Notes: a model not told the origin generated them from the sequence alone. Numbered from the stretch's first letter, positions 35,879-44,927 are shown. The stretch: DNA of 64,000 nt from Marisediminitalea oceani (GCF_003731635.1 NZ_RCUA01000014.1:117345-181344), one strand, 5' to 3'. Numbers and translations are program-made.

Positions 35879-36496
35879 ATGACCATCGAATTTTCATCTG
35901 TCTCAACATGCGAATATGCCGATGCACTGCCGCGGGAGCAATTTATGGATTATGCCATCCATTCACTGTGGCAACCTGCGCCTAAAATTTCGGGCCCTGC
36001 GTTTACCGTTAAATGCCAGCCAGGCGATCACCTGATGTTACATGCGGCTATTTACCGGGCAAACCCGGGGGATATCATTGTGGTGGAAGCTGACGATCAG
36101 TTTGCGGTATCCGGAGGTAACGTGTGCGCGATTGCCCAACGCCGAGGCATAGCCGGCTTTGTGGTAGATGGTGTGATCAGGGATTTAGCCGAAGTGCGTG
36201 AGATGGGCTTTCCGGTGTTTGCCCGCGGCGTGATCCCTAAACCCGGTGCGAAGAAATGCGTTGACCCACTCAACCAACCGATCAACTGTGGTGGTGTGAC
36301 AGTACATCCCGGTGATATCATTGTCGCTGACGAAGAAGGTATTGCCGTCGTTCCACAAGCCTCTGCTGCCGAAGCCTTTGATATAGCTAAAAAACGCGCC
36401 GACAAAGACAGCAGTATGACTCTGGATGAATGGCAAGCCAAACACCACGACAATGTGGAAGCTATCCTCAGCAAACTGGGGTTCAGCGACACCTGA
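35879..36496 (+). CDS. RraA-like protein (HMG/CHA aldolase family)
   Basis: A 205-residue member of the RraA/4-hydroxy-4-methyl-2-oxoglutarate aldolase fold. The GDIIVVEADDQ region, the DGVIRDLAEV substrate-metal motif and HPGDIIVADEEGIAVVP are visible. True RraA inhibits RNase E; aldolase members act on oxo-acids, and the R-D pair in GVIRD favours an aldolase or lyase. It has a TTATCAGGGAGAACG leader with a good ribosome binding site and lies 18 bp upstream of an ABC transporter gene. Confidence 0.82.
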   Translation: MTIEFSSVSTCEYADALPREQFMDYAIHSLWQPAPKISGPAFTVKCQPGDHLMLHAAIYRANPGDIIVVEADDQFAVSGGNVCAIAQRRGIAGFVVDGVIRDLAEVREMGFPVFARGVIPKPGAKKCVDPLNQPINCGGVTVHPGDIIVADEEGIAVVPQASAAEAFDIAKKRADKDSSMTLDEWQAKHHDNVEAILSKLGFSDT

Positions 36497-36514
36497 TAAT
36501 AAGCAAAAGGCCTG

Positions 36515-38356
36515 ATGTTTTCTTTTTTTGAGCGATTAACCAACCCATTTCCAGCCGAAACTCCAACCCAGCCACCAACCGGTATGGTGGCTTTTTGTAA
36601 GCATTATACCAAGGGAATGTGGGCGGTATTGCTTACGGTTTCATTGCTCAGCGCTATTGTAGCGATACTCGAAGTGACATTATTTGGTTTTATGGGCAAG
36701 CTGGTGGACTGGTTTGCCGAAAGAGATCGCGCCACCTTTGTTGAGCAGGAGAGCAGCACGCTTATCCTGATGGGCATCGTGGTATTAGTGCTCATACCGG
36801 GCTTTATATTGTTACGCTCATTGTTTTCCCGCCAGTCGCTTTTGGGGAACTATCCCATGCGAATTCGCTGGCAGGCCCACCGTTATCTGCTTGGTCAGAG
36901 CTTATCGTTTTTCCACAACGAATTTGCCGGCCGGGTAGCCACCAAGGTAATGCAAACCGCCCTGTCGGTGCGCGAAACGGTAATGAAACTGCTCGATTTA
37001 ATGGTGTATATCGGCGTTTACTTTATTTCCATGGTGGTACTGATTTTTACCGCAGACTGGCGTCTGGCGTTACCGCTGGTGGTGTGGCTTGGCGTGTACA
37101 TCGGCATTTTGCGGGTACTGGTCCCCAAGTTAAAGCAAGTGTCACAATATCAGGCCGATGCGCGCTCGTTGATGACCGGCAGAATTGTAGATAGTTACAC
37201 TAATATTTCCACGGTAAAACTGTTCTCTCACAGCCAGCGCGAAGCCAGTTATGCTCAGGAGAGCATGGATAAATTCCTGCATACCGTGTATCCGCAAATG
37301 CGCCTGGTGACGATCCTTGAGTTCTGCGTGGAGCTGAGTAATGCATTACTGATCTTTAGTGTCGGCGCGTTGTCGGTATATTTATGGTTACAGCAACTCG
37401 TCACGCCTGGTGAAATCGCGCTGGCAGTGAGTTTATGTTTACGTTTAAACGGCATGTCGCACTGGGTGATGTGGGAAGTGGCGTCATTATTTGAAAACCT
37501 GGGTACCGTACAGGACGGGATTAATACACTGGCCCAACCCATTGCAGTGAAAAATGTAGACAAAGCCCCGGCGCTAAACGTGAGTGGCGGGCAAATTCAC
37601 TTTAAGAATATGAGCTTCAGCTATCCCGGAGCCAATGACCAGCCGGTGCCGGTATTTAAAAACCTCGACTTAAATATTAAACCGGGTGAGAAAGTTGGTT
37701 TGGTAGGGCGTTCCGGCGCGGGTAAGTCAACTTTGGTGAATTTACTATTGCGCTTTTACGATACCACTGATGGGCAAATACTGATCGATGGGCAGGATAT
37801 CAGCCGGGTCGATCAGGAGTCGTTACGGGCACAAATTAGCATGGTGACCCAGGATACCTCACTTATGCACCGCTCAGTGCGGGATAACATTATCTACGGC
37901 CGTAACGATGCCGATGATGCCGCCATGATCAAAGCCGCAGAACAAGCCGAAGCCTATGAATTTATCCAGCAACTATCCGATAAAGATGGCCGCACAGGGT
38001 TTGATGCGCAGGTTGGCGAACGTGGTGTAAAGTTGTCTGGTGGCCAGCGTCAGCGCATTGCGATTGCCCGTGTGCTACTTAAAGATGCACCGGTGCTTAT
38101 TCTCGATGAAGCGACTTCAGCGTTGGATTCTGAAGTGGAGTCGGCGATTCAGGAATGCCTGAATAAGGTAATGGAAAATAAAACGGTACTGGCCATCGCC
38201 CACCGTTTATCCACCATTGCACAAATGGACCGCCTACTGGTGCTCGACAATGGCGAAATAGTAGAGCAGGGCACTCACCAGGAACTACTGGAAAAAGGCG
38301 GCATTTACGCCAAGTTATGGGCTCACCAGACAGGTGGATTTCTCGGTCTTGAATAA
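36515..38356 (+). CDS. ABC transporter, fused permease and ATPase (exporter type)
   Basis: A 613-residue half-transporter. Residues 1-330 hold about six transmembrane helices; the rest is the ATPase domain with Walker A GRSGAGKST, signature LSGGQRQRIAIAR, Walker B PVLILDEATSALD and the H-loop AHRLST. The order TMD-NBD is that of MsbA-like exporters that work as homodimers. The substrate is unknown: it could be a lipid or peptide. It starts 18 bp after the RraA-like gene and ends in a strong hairpin. Confidence 0.9.
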   Translation: MFSFFERLTNPFPAETPTQPPTGMVAFCKHYTKGMWAVLLTVSLLSAIVAILEVTLFGFMGKLVDWFAERDRATFVEQESSTLILMGIVVLVLIPGFILLRSLFSRQSLLGNYPMRIRWQAHRYLLGQSLSFFHNEFAGRVATKVMQTALSVRETVMKLLDLMVYIGVYFISMVVLIFTADWRLALPLVVWLGVYIGILRVLVPKLKQVSQYQADARSLMTGRIVDSYTNISTVKLFSHSQREASYAQESMDKFLHTVYPQMRLVTILEFCVELSNALLIFSVGALSVYLWLQQLVTPGEIALAVSLCLRLNGMSHWVMWEVASLFENLGTVQDGINTLAQPIAVKNVDKAPALNVSGGQIHFKNMSFSYPGANDQPVPVFKNLDLNIKPGEKVGLVGRSGAGKSTLVNLLLRFYDTTDGQILIDGQDISRVDQESLRAQISMVTQDTSLMHRSVRDNIIYGRNDADDAAMIKAAEQAEAYEFIQQLSDKDGRTGFDAQVGERGVKLSGGQRQRIAIARVLLKDAPVLILDEATSALDSEVESAIQECLNKVMENKTVLAIAHRLSTIAQMDRLLVLDNGEIVEQGTHQELLEKGGIYAKLWAHQTGGFLGLE

Positions 38357-38376
38357 GCACGCTGGCGTGCTTATTC
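38351..38376 (+). terminator. Hairpin at the end of the ABC transporter gene
   Basis: GAATAAGCACGC and GCGTGCTTATTC form a perfect 12-bp stem with a 2-nt loop that includes the stop codon. There is no T-run after it, so it may be a transcript-end stabiliser rather than a classical intrinsic terminator. Confidence 0.6.
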
Positions 38377-38379
38377 AGA

Positions 38380-39125
38380 CCTTAGAAATCCCCTGTCCCG
38401 GAATGCGCGCAGCGCATATCCGGGACCCCTGAAAAGGTTTTATAATCGAATGAGACCCAGGAAACCTCCCGTCCCGTAAAATCGACACCGTCGTCCCGGA
38501 AAGTGCACAGCACTTATCCGGGATCTCCTTTACAGGCTGGCTCACCCACAACTACCTTTCTGCGAAGGTCGATTAGACACTACGATAACAGGCAAGGAGA
38601 TCCCCGCTCAAAAGCCTGCGGGGATGACGGATATTTGTAATCAACATCGTCGTCCCGGAAAGTGCACAGCACTTATCCGGGATCTCCTGAACAGGCTGGC
38701 TCACCCAAAACTACCTTTCTGCAAAGGTTGATTAGACACTACGATAACAGGCAAGGGGGTCCCCGCTCAGGAGCATGCGGGGATGACAGTTGTTTTTTAG
38801 TGCGGGGATGAAGGGTGTTTTATTAGTGCAGGGATGACGGAGTATTTGTAATCAACACCGTCGTCCCGGAAAGTGCTTTGCACTTATCCGGGACCTCCTG
38901 AAAAGTCTGCCTCATCCAAAACAACCCTTCCGCGAAGGTCATTTAAAGCCAACGATAACAGGCAAGGAGATCCCCGCCCAAAAGCATGCGGGGATGACGG
39001 TTTTCTTGTAGTGCGGGGATGACGGATATTTTGAACTTCGGGATGACGGGGTATTTGTAATCAACATCGTCGTCCCGGAAAGAGCGAAGCTGTTATCCGG
39101 GATCTCCTGAACAGGCTGGCTGACC
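38380..39125. repeat. Array of alternating REP-like palindromes
   Basis: This gene-free stretch holds a tandem series of imperfect palindromes. Type A begins GTCGTCCCGGAAAGTGC and closes on GCACTTATCCGGGATCTCC; copies start at 38490, 38649, 38860 and 39069. Type B is GGAGATCCCCGC...GCGGGGATGACGG, placed about 100 bp after each of the first three A copies. The linker (GGCTGGCTCACCCA, then CTACGATAACAGGC) is also repeated, giving units of 159, 211 and 209 bp. Extra B half-copies (GTGCGGGGATGACGG) lie between. A and B share ends in opposite orientation (GGAGATCCC and a GACG tail). A weaker relative starts near 38392. Confidence 0.85.
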
Positions 39126-39240
39126 CAATCTAACTTCCGGCAAAAGTTATTATATTCAGTGATATTCCGCTTTATTCCACTCGTTATTCCTGAAAGACTA
39201 GCTAAGACTATATGCGAATTGTTAACCAAGGGATCCGTTT

Positions 39241-39978
39241 ATGACATTAGGACATCGCATTAAGCAATTACGGCAGGAGTTTGAACTCAGCCAGCCGGAA
39301 CTGGCAGATAAAATAGGTATAGAGCAGTCTTATCTGTCGAAACTGGAGAATGACAAAGCGTTGCCGTCTAAAGATATTTTTGCGGGTATTCTGACTGCAT
39401 TTGATATGACGACGGGGCAACTATTGCAGCCATTAATGGCTGAGGGGCTCGATGCAAAGTTGTTGCAAATCACGCAGATTGAGCAGTACTACCAACAGTG
39501 TAAACGAAGCGGAATGAATCAGTTAAAACGTTATGTCATTACCTGTATCGCTTTAATAGCCGTCGGGTGTGGCTGTCTGTATGTCAATTTTTCTAAAAGC
39601 GTATTCCCCGAAACCATGTATGAGTACATGTCGGAAGGGGTAGTACTAGCTGGTGAGCCCGAAGATGTTTTTGTTGCGTGGCGAAGGTTAACAGAAGATA
39701 GTCGTGACGCCTTTGAACAAAAGCAACGGGAGATGATTGCTCGTGAAAGCGTAGATATTCTTTTACTGCCTGCATATGCTGGTAGAAAATTTCTTACCCC
39801 GGTATCAGGCGGTAACCGTTTCTATCGTTTTCAGGAGCCGGTAGTGGTAACCCGCCCGGTTAATGGCTTGTTCGGGATGGGCGGTGTTGTACTGTTTATT
39901 ATGGGGATACTCGGGCTGGTATTTGAACGCAGGCTATTTAAATCGGGCGTCTCTGACAGGTACTTATTGTCACATTAA
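39241..39978 (+). CDS. Membrane-anchored XRE-type regulator
   Basis: A 245-residue protein. Residues 1-65 are a clear HTH of the Cro/XRE class (LSQPELADKIGIEQSYLSKL). Two membrane spans follow: about 96-115 (ITCIALIAVGCGCLYVNF) and about 210-232 (GLFGMGGVVLFIMGILGLVF). Between them is a likely periplasmic loop of about 95 residues. Thus a DNA-binding head is tethered to the membrane, a topology seen in ToxR/CadC-like sensors but here with an XRE head. Targets unknown. It follows a repeat array and has no operon partner. Confidence 0.78.
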   Translation: MTLGHRIKQLRQEFELSQPELADKIGIEQSYLSKLENDKALPSKDIFAGILTAFDMTTGQLLQPLMAEGLDAKLLQITQIEQYYQQCKRSGMNQLKRYVITCIALIAVGCGCLYVNFSKSVFPETMYEYMSEGVVLAGEPEDVFVAWRRLTEDSRDAFEQKQREMIARESVDILLLPAYAGRKFLTPVSGGNRFYRFQEPVVVTRPVNGLFGMGGVVLFIMGILGLVFERRLFKSGVSDRYLLSH

Positions 39979-40039
39979 AAGGCCAAAAACAAAGTCGTCA
40001 TTTACTGTTATTTTCGCTAGTGAGGGCGGTGTTTTGGCG

Positions 40040-40064
40040 TTATCCCCGTTTTGAACGGGGATAA
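40040..40064. terminator. Hairpin between two convergent genes
   Basis: TTATCCCCGTT and AACGGGGATAA form an 11-bp perfect stem with a TTG loop between the XRE gene and the convergent lipoprotein gene. T-runs are absent on both sides, so it is called with moderate confidence. Confidence 0.5.
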
Positions 40065-40091
40065 AACTATTGGGCTTAGAGTTATAAAGCC

Positions 40092-40910
40092 CTATTGTGG
40101 GCTCAACGTAAAATATTGATCCCGTGTTCTGGTGCCACACATGCCTCTGCCGATGCCAAAGTCTTCGATAACTAACGTGTCGTAACCTGCTTTTTCAATG
40201 GTCAGATGATAGAAACCGTTGCGGTCGCCTAGCATGGCAATTTTCTCATCGTCTTCACATGAAGGGGCGTCATTAACAAACGTCTCAGTGAAGCCTGCTT
40301 CATCTGATACGGTTACCGTTGTTCCACAGCCAATAGGGTCGTATGTATCTTCATCGACAATGGTTAGCTTCAGTGAGTCGTCTACTACCCACGCAGCACA
40401 GCTTAACTGATCTGCCGGAATGACAACGTCTACCGTAATCGTATATTCGTCATCTGCAACTTGTTCATTGCGGTCGACCCTTATGAGGGTGGGGTAACCG
40501 AGCCCTTCGGTGTACTCAACTTCCAGAAAATCAGCGCGGCTTTCTTCTAACGCGATCAGGTCGAATAATTCATCTACTGTCCAGACCGATACCAGCTCTG
40601 GCCTTAACGCTTTATTGTTGTTGCTATCCACACCATAACCTTCAGTGCCAATGGATATGGATGGCCCAAAACGGGTTGCAACCTGCGAAACCACCTCATT
40701 ATTTTCAATAAGCGCTATTCGAGGTGCCGTTACTTCATCCAGGCAATTACAGGTATGGGTAAATTGCATTTCGTAGTCTGAGATGTTGTGGCTTTCCCAA
40801 ATTTGCCGATGTTTATTCAGCTCTTCCAGAGTCGTATCGGAGTCACTGTTGCAACCTGTAAGGGTGGCTGAAATGAAAATGGCAGCTATCAATTTGCTGT
40901 ATCGAAGCAT
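40092..40910 (-). CDS. Lipoprotein with DUF6174-like domain
   Basis: A 272-residue lipoprotein; the lipobox is LTGC with Cys at about 20. The region from HRQIWESHNISDYEMQF to the YTITV at about residue 160 resembles DUF6174. The second half has a different, probably beta-rich module with four more Cys (LSCAAW, IGCGTT, PSCEDDE, GMCGTR). The function is unknown, and the role of DUF6174 is not established. It ends near the convergent XRE gene. Confidence 0.75.
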   Translation of the reverse strand: MLRYSKLIAAIFISATLTGCNSDSDTTLEELNKHRQIWESHNISDYEMQFTHTCNCLDEVTAPRIALIENNEVVSQVATRFGPSISIGTEGYGVDSNNNKALRPELVSVWTVDELFDLIALEESRADFLEVEYTEGLGYPTLIRVDRNEQVADDEYTITVDVVIPADQLSCAAWVVDDSLKLTIVDEDTYDPIGCGTTVTVSDEAGFTETFVNDAPSCEDDEKIAMLGDRNGFYHLTIEKAGYDTLVIEDFGIGRGMCGTRTRDQYFTLSPQ

Positions 40911-40997
40911 AAACGTCCTTTTACTTTACTTGTTCCTGAATGATGAAATCGTGAGCTTTGCAGTATGATTTGTATGATATCTACGTGCAAGATAAGT

Positions 40998-41174
40998 TCA
41001 GTTTTTCGGTGCCAGCACTTTCTTTACCACATAGTCTTTGAACGCTTTTACCTGCACTGGTTTGCAATACAGATAGCCCTGGCCTTCTTCGCATCCCATA
41101 GCCATAAGTTCTTTGCTGTGCTCTTCGCTTTCGATGCCCTCTGCTACTAGCCTTAAGCCCAGTGCCAATGCATT
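40998..41174 (-). pseudogene. C-terminal remnant of an EAL-domain protein
   Basis: The minus-strand reading contains the last ~58 residues of an EAL domain: NALALGLRLVAEGIESEE, MGCEEGQGYLYCKPVQ, then the usual C-terminal helix. Upstream of residue N at 41174 the homology ends and the sequence continues in the opposite direction as a histidine kinase. This is a truncated piece with no start codon or catalytic Glu. Confidence 0.8.
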
Positions 41175-42993
41175 GGGCGTATTGATTAACGATATTCTTG
41201 ATCTGTCTAAAATAGAGGCCGGCAAGCTGGATTTGGTACCGCAAACCTTTGCGCCGCGGGATTTGGTTGAAACCCTGTGTAAATCCATGGCTGTAAAAGC
41301 TTATGAAAAAGGCCTGGAGTTTTTTATTGACGTAAGCGGTATCTCGCACAGTCAGGTAACCATGGATAAGAACCGCTTCACGCAAATTCTCAATAACCTG
41401 ATCAACAATGCCTGTAAGTTTACTCACAAGGGGTATATTTGGGTTAGGGCCTGGGACGAAACCTGCGAAAGTGGAGATTTGCAGCTCTATGTGAGCATTA
41501 CCGATACCGGTATTGGTATTTCTGAGCAGAATCAGGCGAAATTATTTGAGGCATTTACCCAGGCTAAGTCGACGATTGCCATCCACTACGGTGGTACCGG
41601 ACTGGGACTTTCTATCAGCCGCCAACTGGCTATTTTGCTGGGCGGCAATATTCACTTTACTTCCACCGAGGGCAAAGGCAGTGAGTTTACGGTAGTGGTT
41701 AAGGCTGATAAAGCCATTGAAGACACACCGGAAACTCAGCTGCCGCTTAAGGACAAACGTATAGCTTTGTGTGCCAGCAATAAGAATGTCAAACACTGGG
41801 CCGAGCGCATTTGTACCACCCTGGGTGCTCAGGTATACGGTGCTGATTCACTGCCTGCCAGTCAGAGCGGAGTACAATATAATCGAAAAGCAGTGGATGC
41901 GCTTATTGCCGAGCAAGACTGCCTGCTCGATAGCCCCTATTCGGATGCGTTGGAAAGTGGTGAGTACGATACACTGCCGCCAATACTGCTGATGACCGCC
42001 CCGGGTGAAGAGCTTAAGTTTCAGTATCGTGCCGGTCCGGTCATCCAGCTTTACAAACCAGTATCAGAAAATGAAATTGTCAGGGCGCTGCAAGGCGACC
42101 GTCTCTCAGCGCGTGAACGCATATTGCCAGTGCCAGATTCTGATGAGGTAGACAGTCAGACGTTAAAACAAATAAAAGGCGCATCCGTGCTGATTGTGGA
42201 TGATAACGAAACCAATCTGGCTATTGCGGTAGGCATTTTGGAGCATCTCTCACTGACTATCTATACCGCGGCAAATGGCTTACAGGCTATTGATAAGCTT
42301 AAAAGTCTGGAACAGCAGAATACCCCTTGTCACTGTGTGCTGATGGATTGCCAGATGCCGGTATTATCCGGTTACGATGCAACCCAACGCATCAGGGAAG
42401 GGATGGCAGGAGAACTACATACTAATGTGGCCATCGTGGCCATGACGGCCAATGCAATGTCTGGTGAGCGGGAACATTGCATGGCTTGTGGAATGGATGA
42501 TTATATTACCAAGCCGCTTAACTTCTTCGAAGTACAACAATCAGTGATTAGCTTTATCACCAAAGCATATAGCAATAATGATGCGGAACAGACACAGGCG
42601 GAACAGGCTCTGGAGGCAGTGAAAAGCCCCGAAATGCATGTCAGTGATATTATTGCCTGGGATAAAAATGCTGCGTTAAAACGATTACGGGGCAAAGAAT
42701 CGCTGTATAAAAAAGTGTGTGGGTTGTTTGTACAACGCCTGCCAATGAAAATCCAGGAGCTGGATGATGGCCTTAAAGTAGAAGCCTTCGATGAGATTCG
42801 CAAGTCTGCCCACGCGTTAAAAGGCATGTGTGCTGATATTGGGGCTCATCAGATTGCTGCCGCTTTGCAAAATATCGAAACCGATGCCGCTAAAGGCGGA
42901 TCCCCAGAGCACCTCATTGCTTCCTTTGAGGAAGTGAAAGCACAGCTGTGGCAGTTACTGGAACTGGTTGAGAGCTATCTCGATAACGGATAA
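41161..42993 (+). pseudogene. Hybrid histidine kinase lacking its sensor and H-box
   Basis: The plus-strand frame begins as kinase sequence in the middle of the dimerisation helix (LINDILDLSKIEAGKL). It continues with the ATPase domain (GTGLGLSISRQLA), a degenerate first receiver without a clear phospho-acceptor, a complete second receiver (VLIVDDNETN, LMDCQMPVLSGYDA, TKPLN) and a C-terminal HPt domain (SAHALKGMCADIGA). The H-box with the phospho-acceptor His and any sensor domain are missing, so no autophosphorylation is possible. The frame is open only from a TTG at 41113, inside the EAL remnant. Receiver and HPt modules may still be functional if expressed. The full-length parent would resemble BarA/TorS-type hybrids. 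Confidence 0.85.
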
Positions 42994-43040
42994 ACGTCTG
43001 GTATTAAGGTATGAAGTAACCCCTGTTAAGCCACAATAAT

Positions 43041-43355
43041 GGGCAAGGAGATCCCCGCTCAGGAGCGTGCGGGGATGACGGATGTTTTAAAATCCGGGGA
43101 TGACGGGGTTTTATTAGTGCAGGGGTGACGAAGTATTTGTAAACAACCCCGTCGTCCCGGAAAGTGCTTTGCACTTATCCGGGATCTCCTTAAAAGGCCG
43201 TCTAACCTAAAACAACCTCTACGCAAAGGTCATTTAAACTTTACGATAAAAGGTAAGGAGATCCCCGCCCAGAAGCATTCGGGGATGACGGGTGTTTTTA
43301 AGTGCGGGGATGACGGATGTTTTATTAGTGCAGGGAATACGGGGGTTTTTAGTAC
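43041..43355. repeat. Second array of REP-like palindromes
   Basis: It holds a type B element (43041-43081), a type A element (43151-43190), a second type B (43255-43291) and degenerate B halves (GTGCGGGGATGACGG at about 43302-43317, plus others). The A-to-B linker (GCAAAGGTCATTTAAA...ACGATAA) matches that of the first array. The gap 42994-43427 holds no gene. Confidence 0.82.
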
Positions 43356-43427
43356 AGGGATGTTTCTTTATCTACTCCTGAGCCTTTATACTGGCGAAAA
43401 ATAAATCGCCGGAACAATTACACTTCT

Positions 43428-44423
43428 ATGCCTTTATCAGCGCCACCTGAAATCGAAGAAAACCGCCAGTTGTCTGCCTCCACACTTAGCTGGATAGCAA
43501 GGCACAATTTGTGGAATTTGTGGGTGCCACGGGACTTCGGTGGGCTAGAAGCAGAGCTGCTAGACGGCCTCAGAACCTTGCAATCATTAGCCAGAACAGA
43601 CGGCAGTCTGGGCTGGACAGTCACTCTGTGCGCAGGGGCTAATTACTTTATTGGGAACTTAAAACCGAAGTTTGCCGCTGAGCTATTTATAGGTAATCGC
43701 GTTATACTTGGTGGCAGCGGCGGTTTATTTGGTGATGCCAGTAAAACGGCATCAGGCTATCGTCTGAATGGCCAGTGGCGTTATGCCACGGGAGCTCCCT
43801 ACTTAACCCACTTTACGCTAAATGCCCGCTTGCTGGATGATGGTAAGGTGCTCAATGATCACCAGGGGCAGCCGAAATTTTCTTCCTTTGTGGTGCCGGC
43901 AGAACAAGTGGACGTGACAGACGACTGGCATACCATGGGGCTGGTGGCAACCGCTACCAATAGTTTTAAGGTGCAGGACGTAGACGTAACTGAGCGTCAA
44001 GGTTTCCATTATGAAACAGTCTTTTTGCCCCAGGCCATTTACCAGCTTAACTTTAGTGTATTTGCCGACCTTACCCTGTGGGTAAATTACATTGGTATGG
44101 CAGAGCATTTTCTATCACTGAGCAGTGATTTCGTGTCCTCCAGCTTATTGCAAACATTGCAGGAAACTCTTACCTATGCCAATCAAATGGTGGAAACTCT
44201 GGCGACAGAGTGCTTACAAGTTGTTAGTGACAATGTGAATTTCACTGAGCCACTGGTCAGTAAAGTCCATCGGGAGGCGAGTATGTCGGTTGCGCATATT
44301 TCTCAGGCCATTACGGCAATTTATCCTTACACCGGCATCAAAGGGGCCAGTCAAAACTCCGCGATTAACCGGGTGTTCCGTGATTATTTTACGGCTACAC
44401 AGCATCATATTTTTACTGCCTGA
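43428..44423 (+). CDS. Acyl-CoA dehydrogenase-like protein, function unknown
   Basis: A 331-residue protein of the acyl-CoA dehydrogenase / flavin-dependent oxygenase superfamily. N-terminal LWVPRDFGGLEAELLD and the middle GQWRYATGAPYLTHF and SSFVVPAEQVDV match the fold. The C-terminal helices end QNSAINRVFRDYFTATQHHIF, as in the HsaA/DszC-like hydroxylase group and related dehydrogenases. It is about 60 residues shorter than typical members at the N terminus. The catalytic base cannot be assigned. It stands alone after a repeat array. Confidence 0.75.
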   Translation: MPLSAPPEIEENRQLSASTLSWIARHNLWNLWVPRDFGGLEAELLDGLRTLQSLARTDGSLGWTVTLCAGANYFIGNLKPKFAAELFIGNRVILGGSGGLFGDASKTASGYRLNGQWRYATGAPYLTHFTLNARLLDDGKVLNDHQGQPKFSSFVVPAEQVDVTDDWHTMGLVATATNSFKVQDVDVTERQGFHYETVFLPQAIYQLNFSVFADLTLWVNYIGMAEHFLSLSSDFVSSSLLQTLQETLTYANQMVETLATECLQVVSDNVNFTEPLVSKVHREASMSVAHISQAITAIYPYTGIKGASQNSAINRVFRDYFTATQHHIFTA

Positions 44424-44452
44424 GCGGATGCCTGTAAGGGCAAACAAAGCGC

Positions 44453-44480
44453 TTGTATCTGCGAGTGTGTTGAGTATAAT
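44453..44480 (+). promoter_or_regulatory. Promoter of the tRNA-Trp-secE-nusG transcript
   Basis: TTGTAT (44453-44458), 16-bp spacer, TATAAT (44475-44480), then a GC-rich start region ACGCGTCCC. The GC-rich discriminator is typical of stringently controlled stable-RNA promoters. It lies 119 bp before the tRNA. Confidence 0.7.
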
Positions 44481-44598
44481 ACGCGTCCCTCCCTTGCGAA
44501 GCCGCACTTTTTCTCTAAAAGACGTCATAACTTCACAAGGTGTGTGTAAGTAAAATCAGCCGATAAGCTGATTGTTATTCTTCGAATAAGAAGAGTAT

Positions 44599-44675
44599 AG
44601 GGGTGTAGTTCGAATTGGTAGAACAGCGGTCTCCAAAACCGATGGTTGGGGGTTCGAGTCCCTCCACCCCTGCCA
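44599..44675 (+). tRNA. tRNA-Trp (anticodon CCA)
   Basis: AGGGGTG opens the acceptor stem, which closes with CACCCCT-G-CCA encoded at 44664-44675. The anticodon stem-loop is CGGTCTCCAAAACCG with anticodon CCA. The T loop GGTTCGAGTCC is standard. The D loop is one base longer than in E. coli tRNA-Trp. The position before secE is the usual one in gammaproteobacteria. Confidence 0.97.
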
Positions 44676-44855
44676 AATTTTAAAGTTGTAATGTGCGGGA
44701 TGGATTGATTCCAAAAGTGCAGTCGGAGAGCAAAACGGTGGAGGGTGAGAACCGCCATCGGGGTTTGACAAATCGTCGGGAACGATTTGTACCGCTCTTG
44801 CGCCGCTTGCGGTCAGATACAGGACGTATCTGAGGAAATCCCTCCACCCCTGCCA
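44659..44855 (+). repeat. 17-bp direct repeat of the tRNA-Trp 3' end
   Basis: TCCCTCCACCCCTGCCA ends the tRNA (44659-44675) and recurs exactly at 44839-44855, 180 bp downstream. The sequence between has small hairpins (AAATCGT/ACGATTT; CAGATAC/GTATCTG) and no ORF. Such a copy of a tRNA 3' end is the hallmark of a former integration site, but it could also be a local tandem duplication. Confidence 0.75.
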
Positions 44856-44927
44856 GATTAATCTGGTTGCGCGTGTGATTTTTTCACTGCGGGTAACTGA
44901 AATATGCCGTATTGCTAGGGTCGTGAA

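Noticed and set aside
38380..39125. CRISPR-like array
   Set aside because: The repeated units are palindromes with a conserved linker, and period length varies from 159 to 211 bp; there are no unique spacers of constant length and no cas genes.
38939..39229. Open frame within the repeat array
   Set aside because: Composed of repeat sequence, no ribosome binding site and no recognisable domain.
41113..41160. TTG start for the hybrid kinase remnant as a genuine gene start
   Set aside because: The first residues are translated from the EAL remnant in the wrong frame, so the start is accidental.
43428..44423. Link between the acyl-CoA-dehydrogenase-like gene and the acyl-CoA ligase as one pathway
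   Set aside because: They lie 18 kb apart with no shared neighbourhood, so no functional link can be supported.
44556..44771. Minus-strand reading frame over tRNA-Trp, with the often-seen product GWRDSNPQPSVLE
   Set aside because: It is the antisense translation of the tRNA, a known annotation artefact, with no homology of its own.
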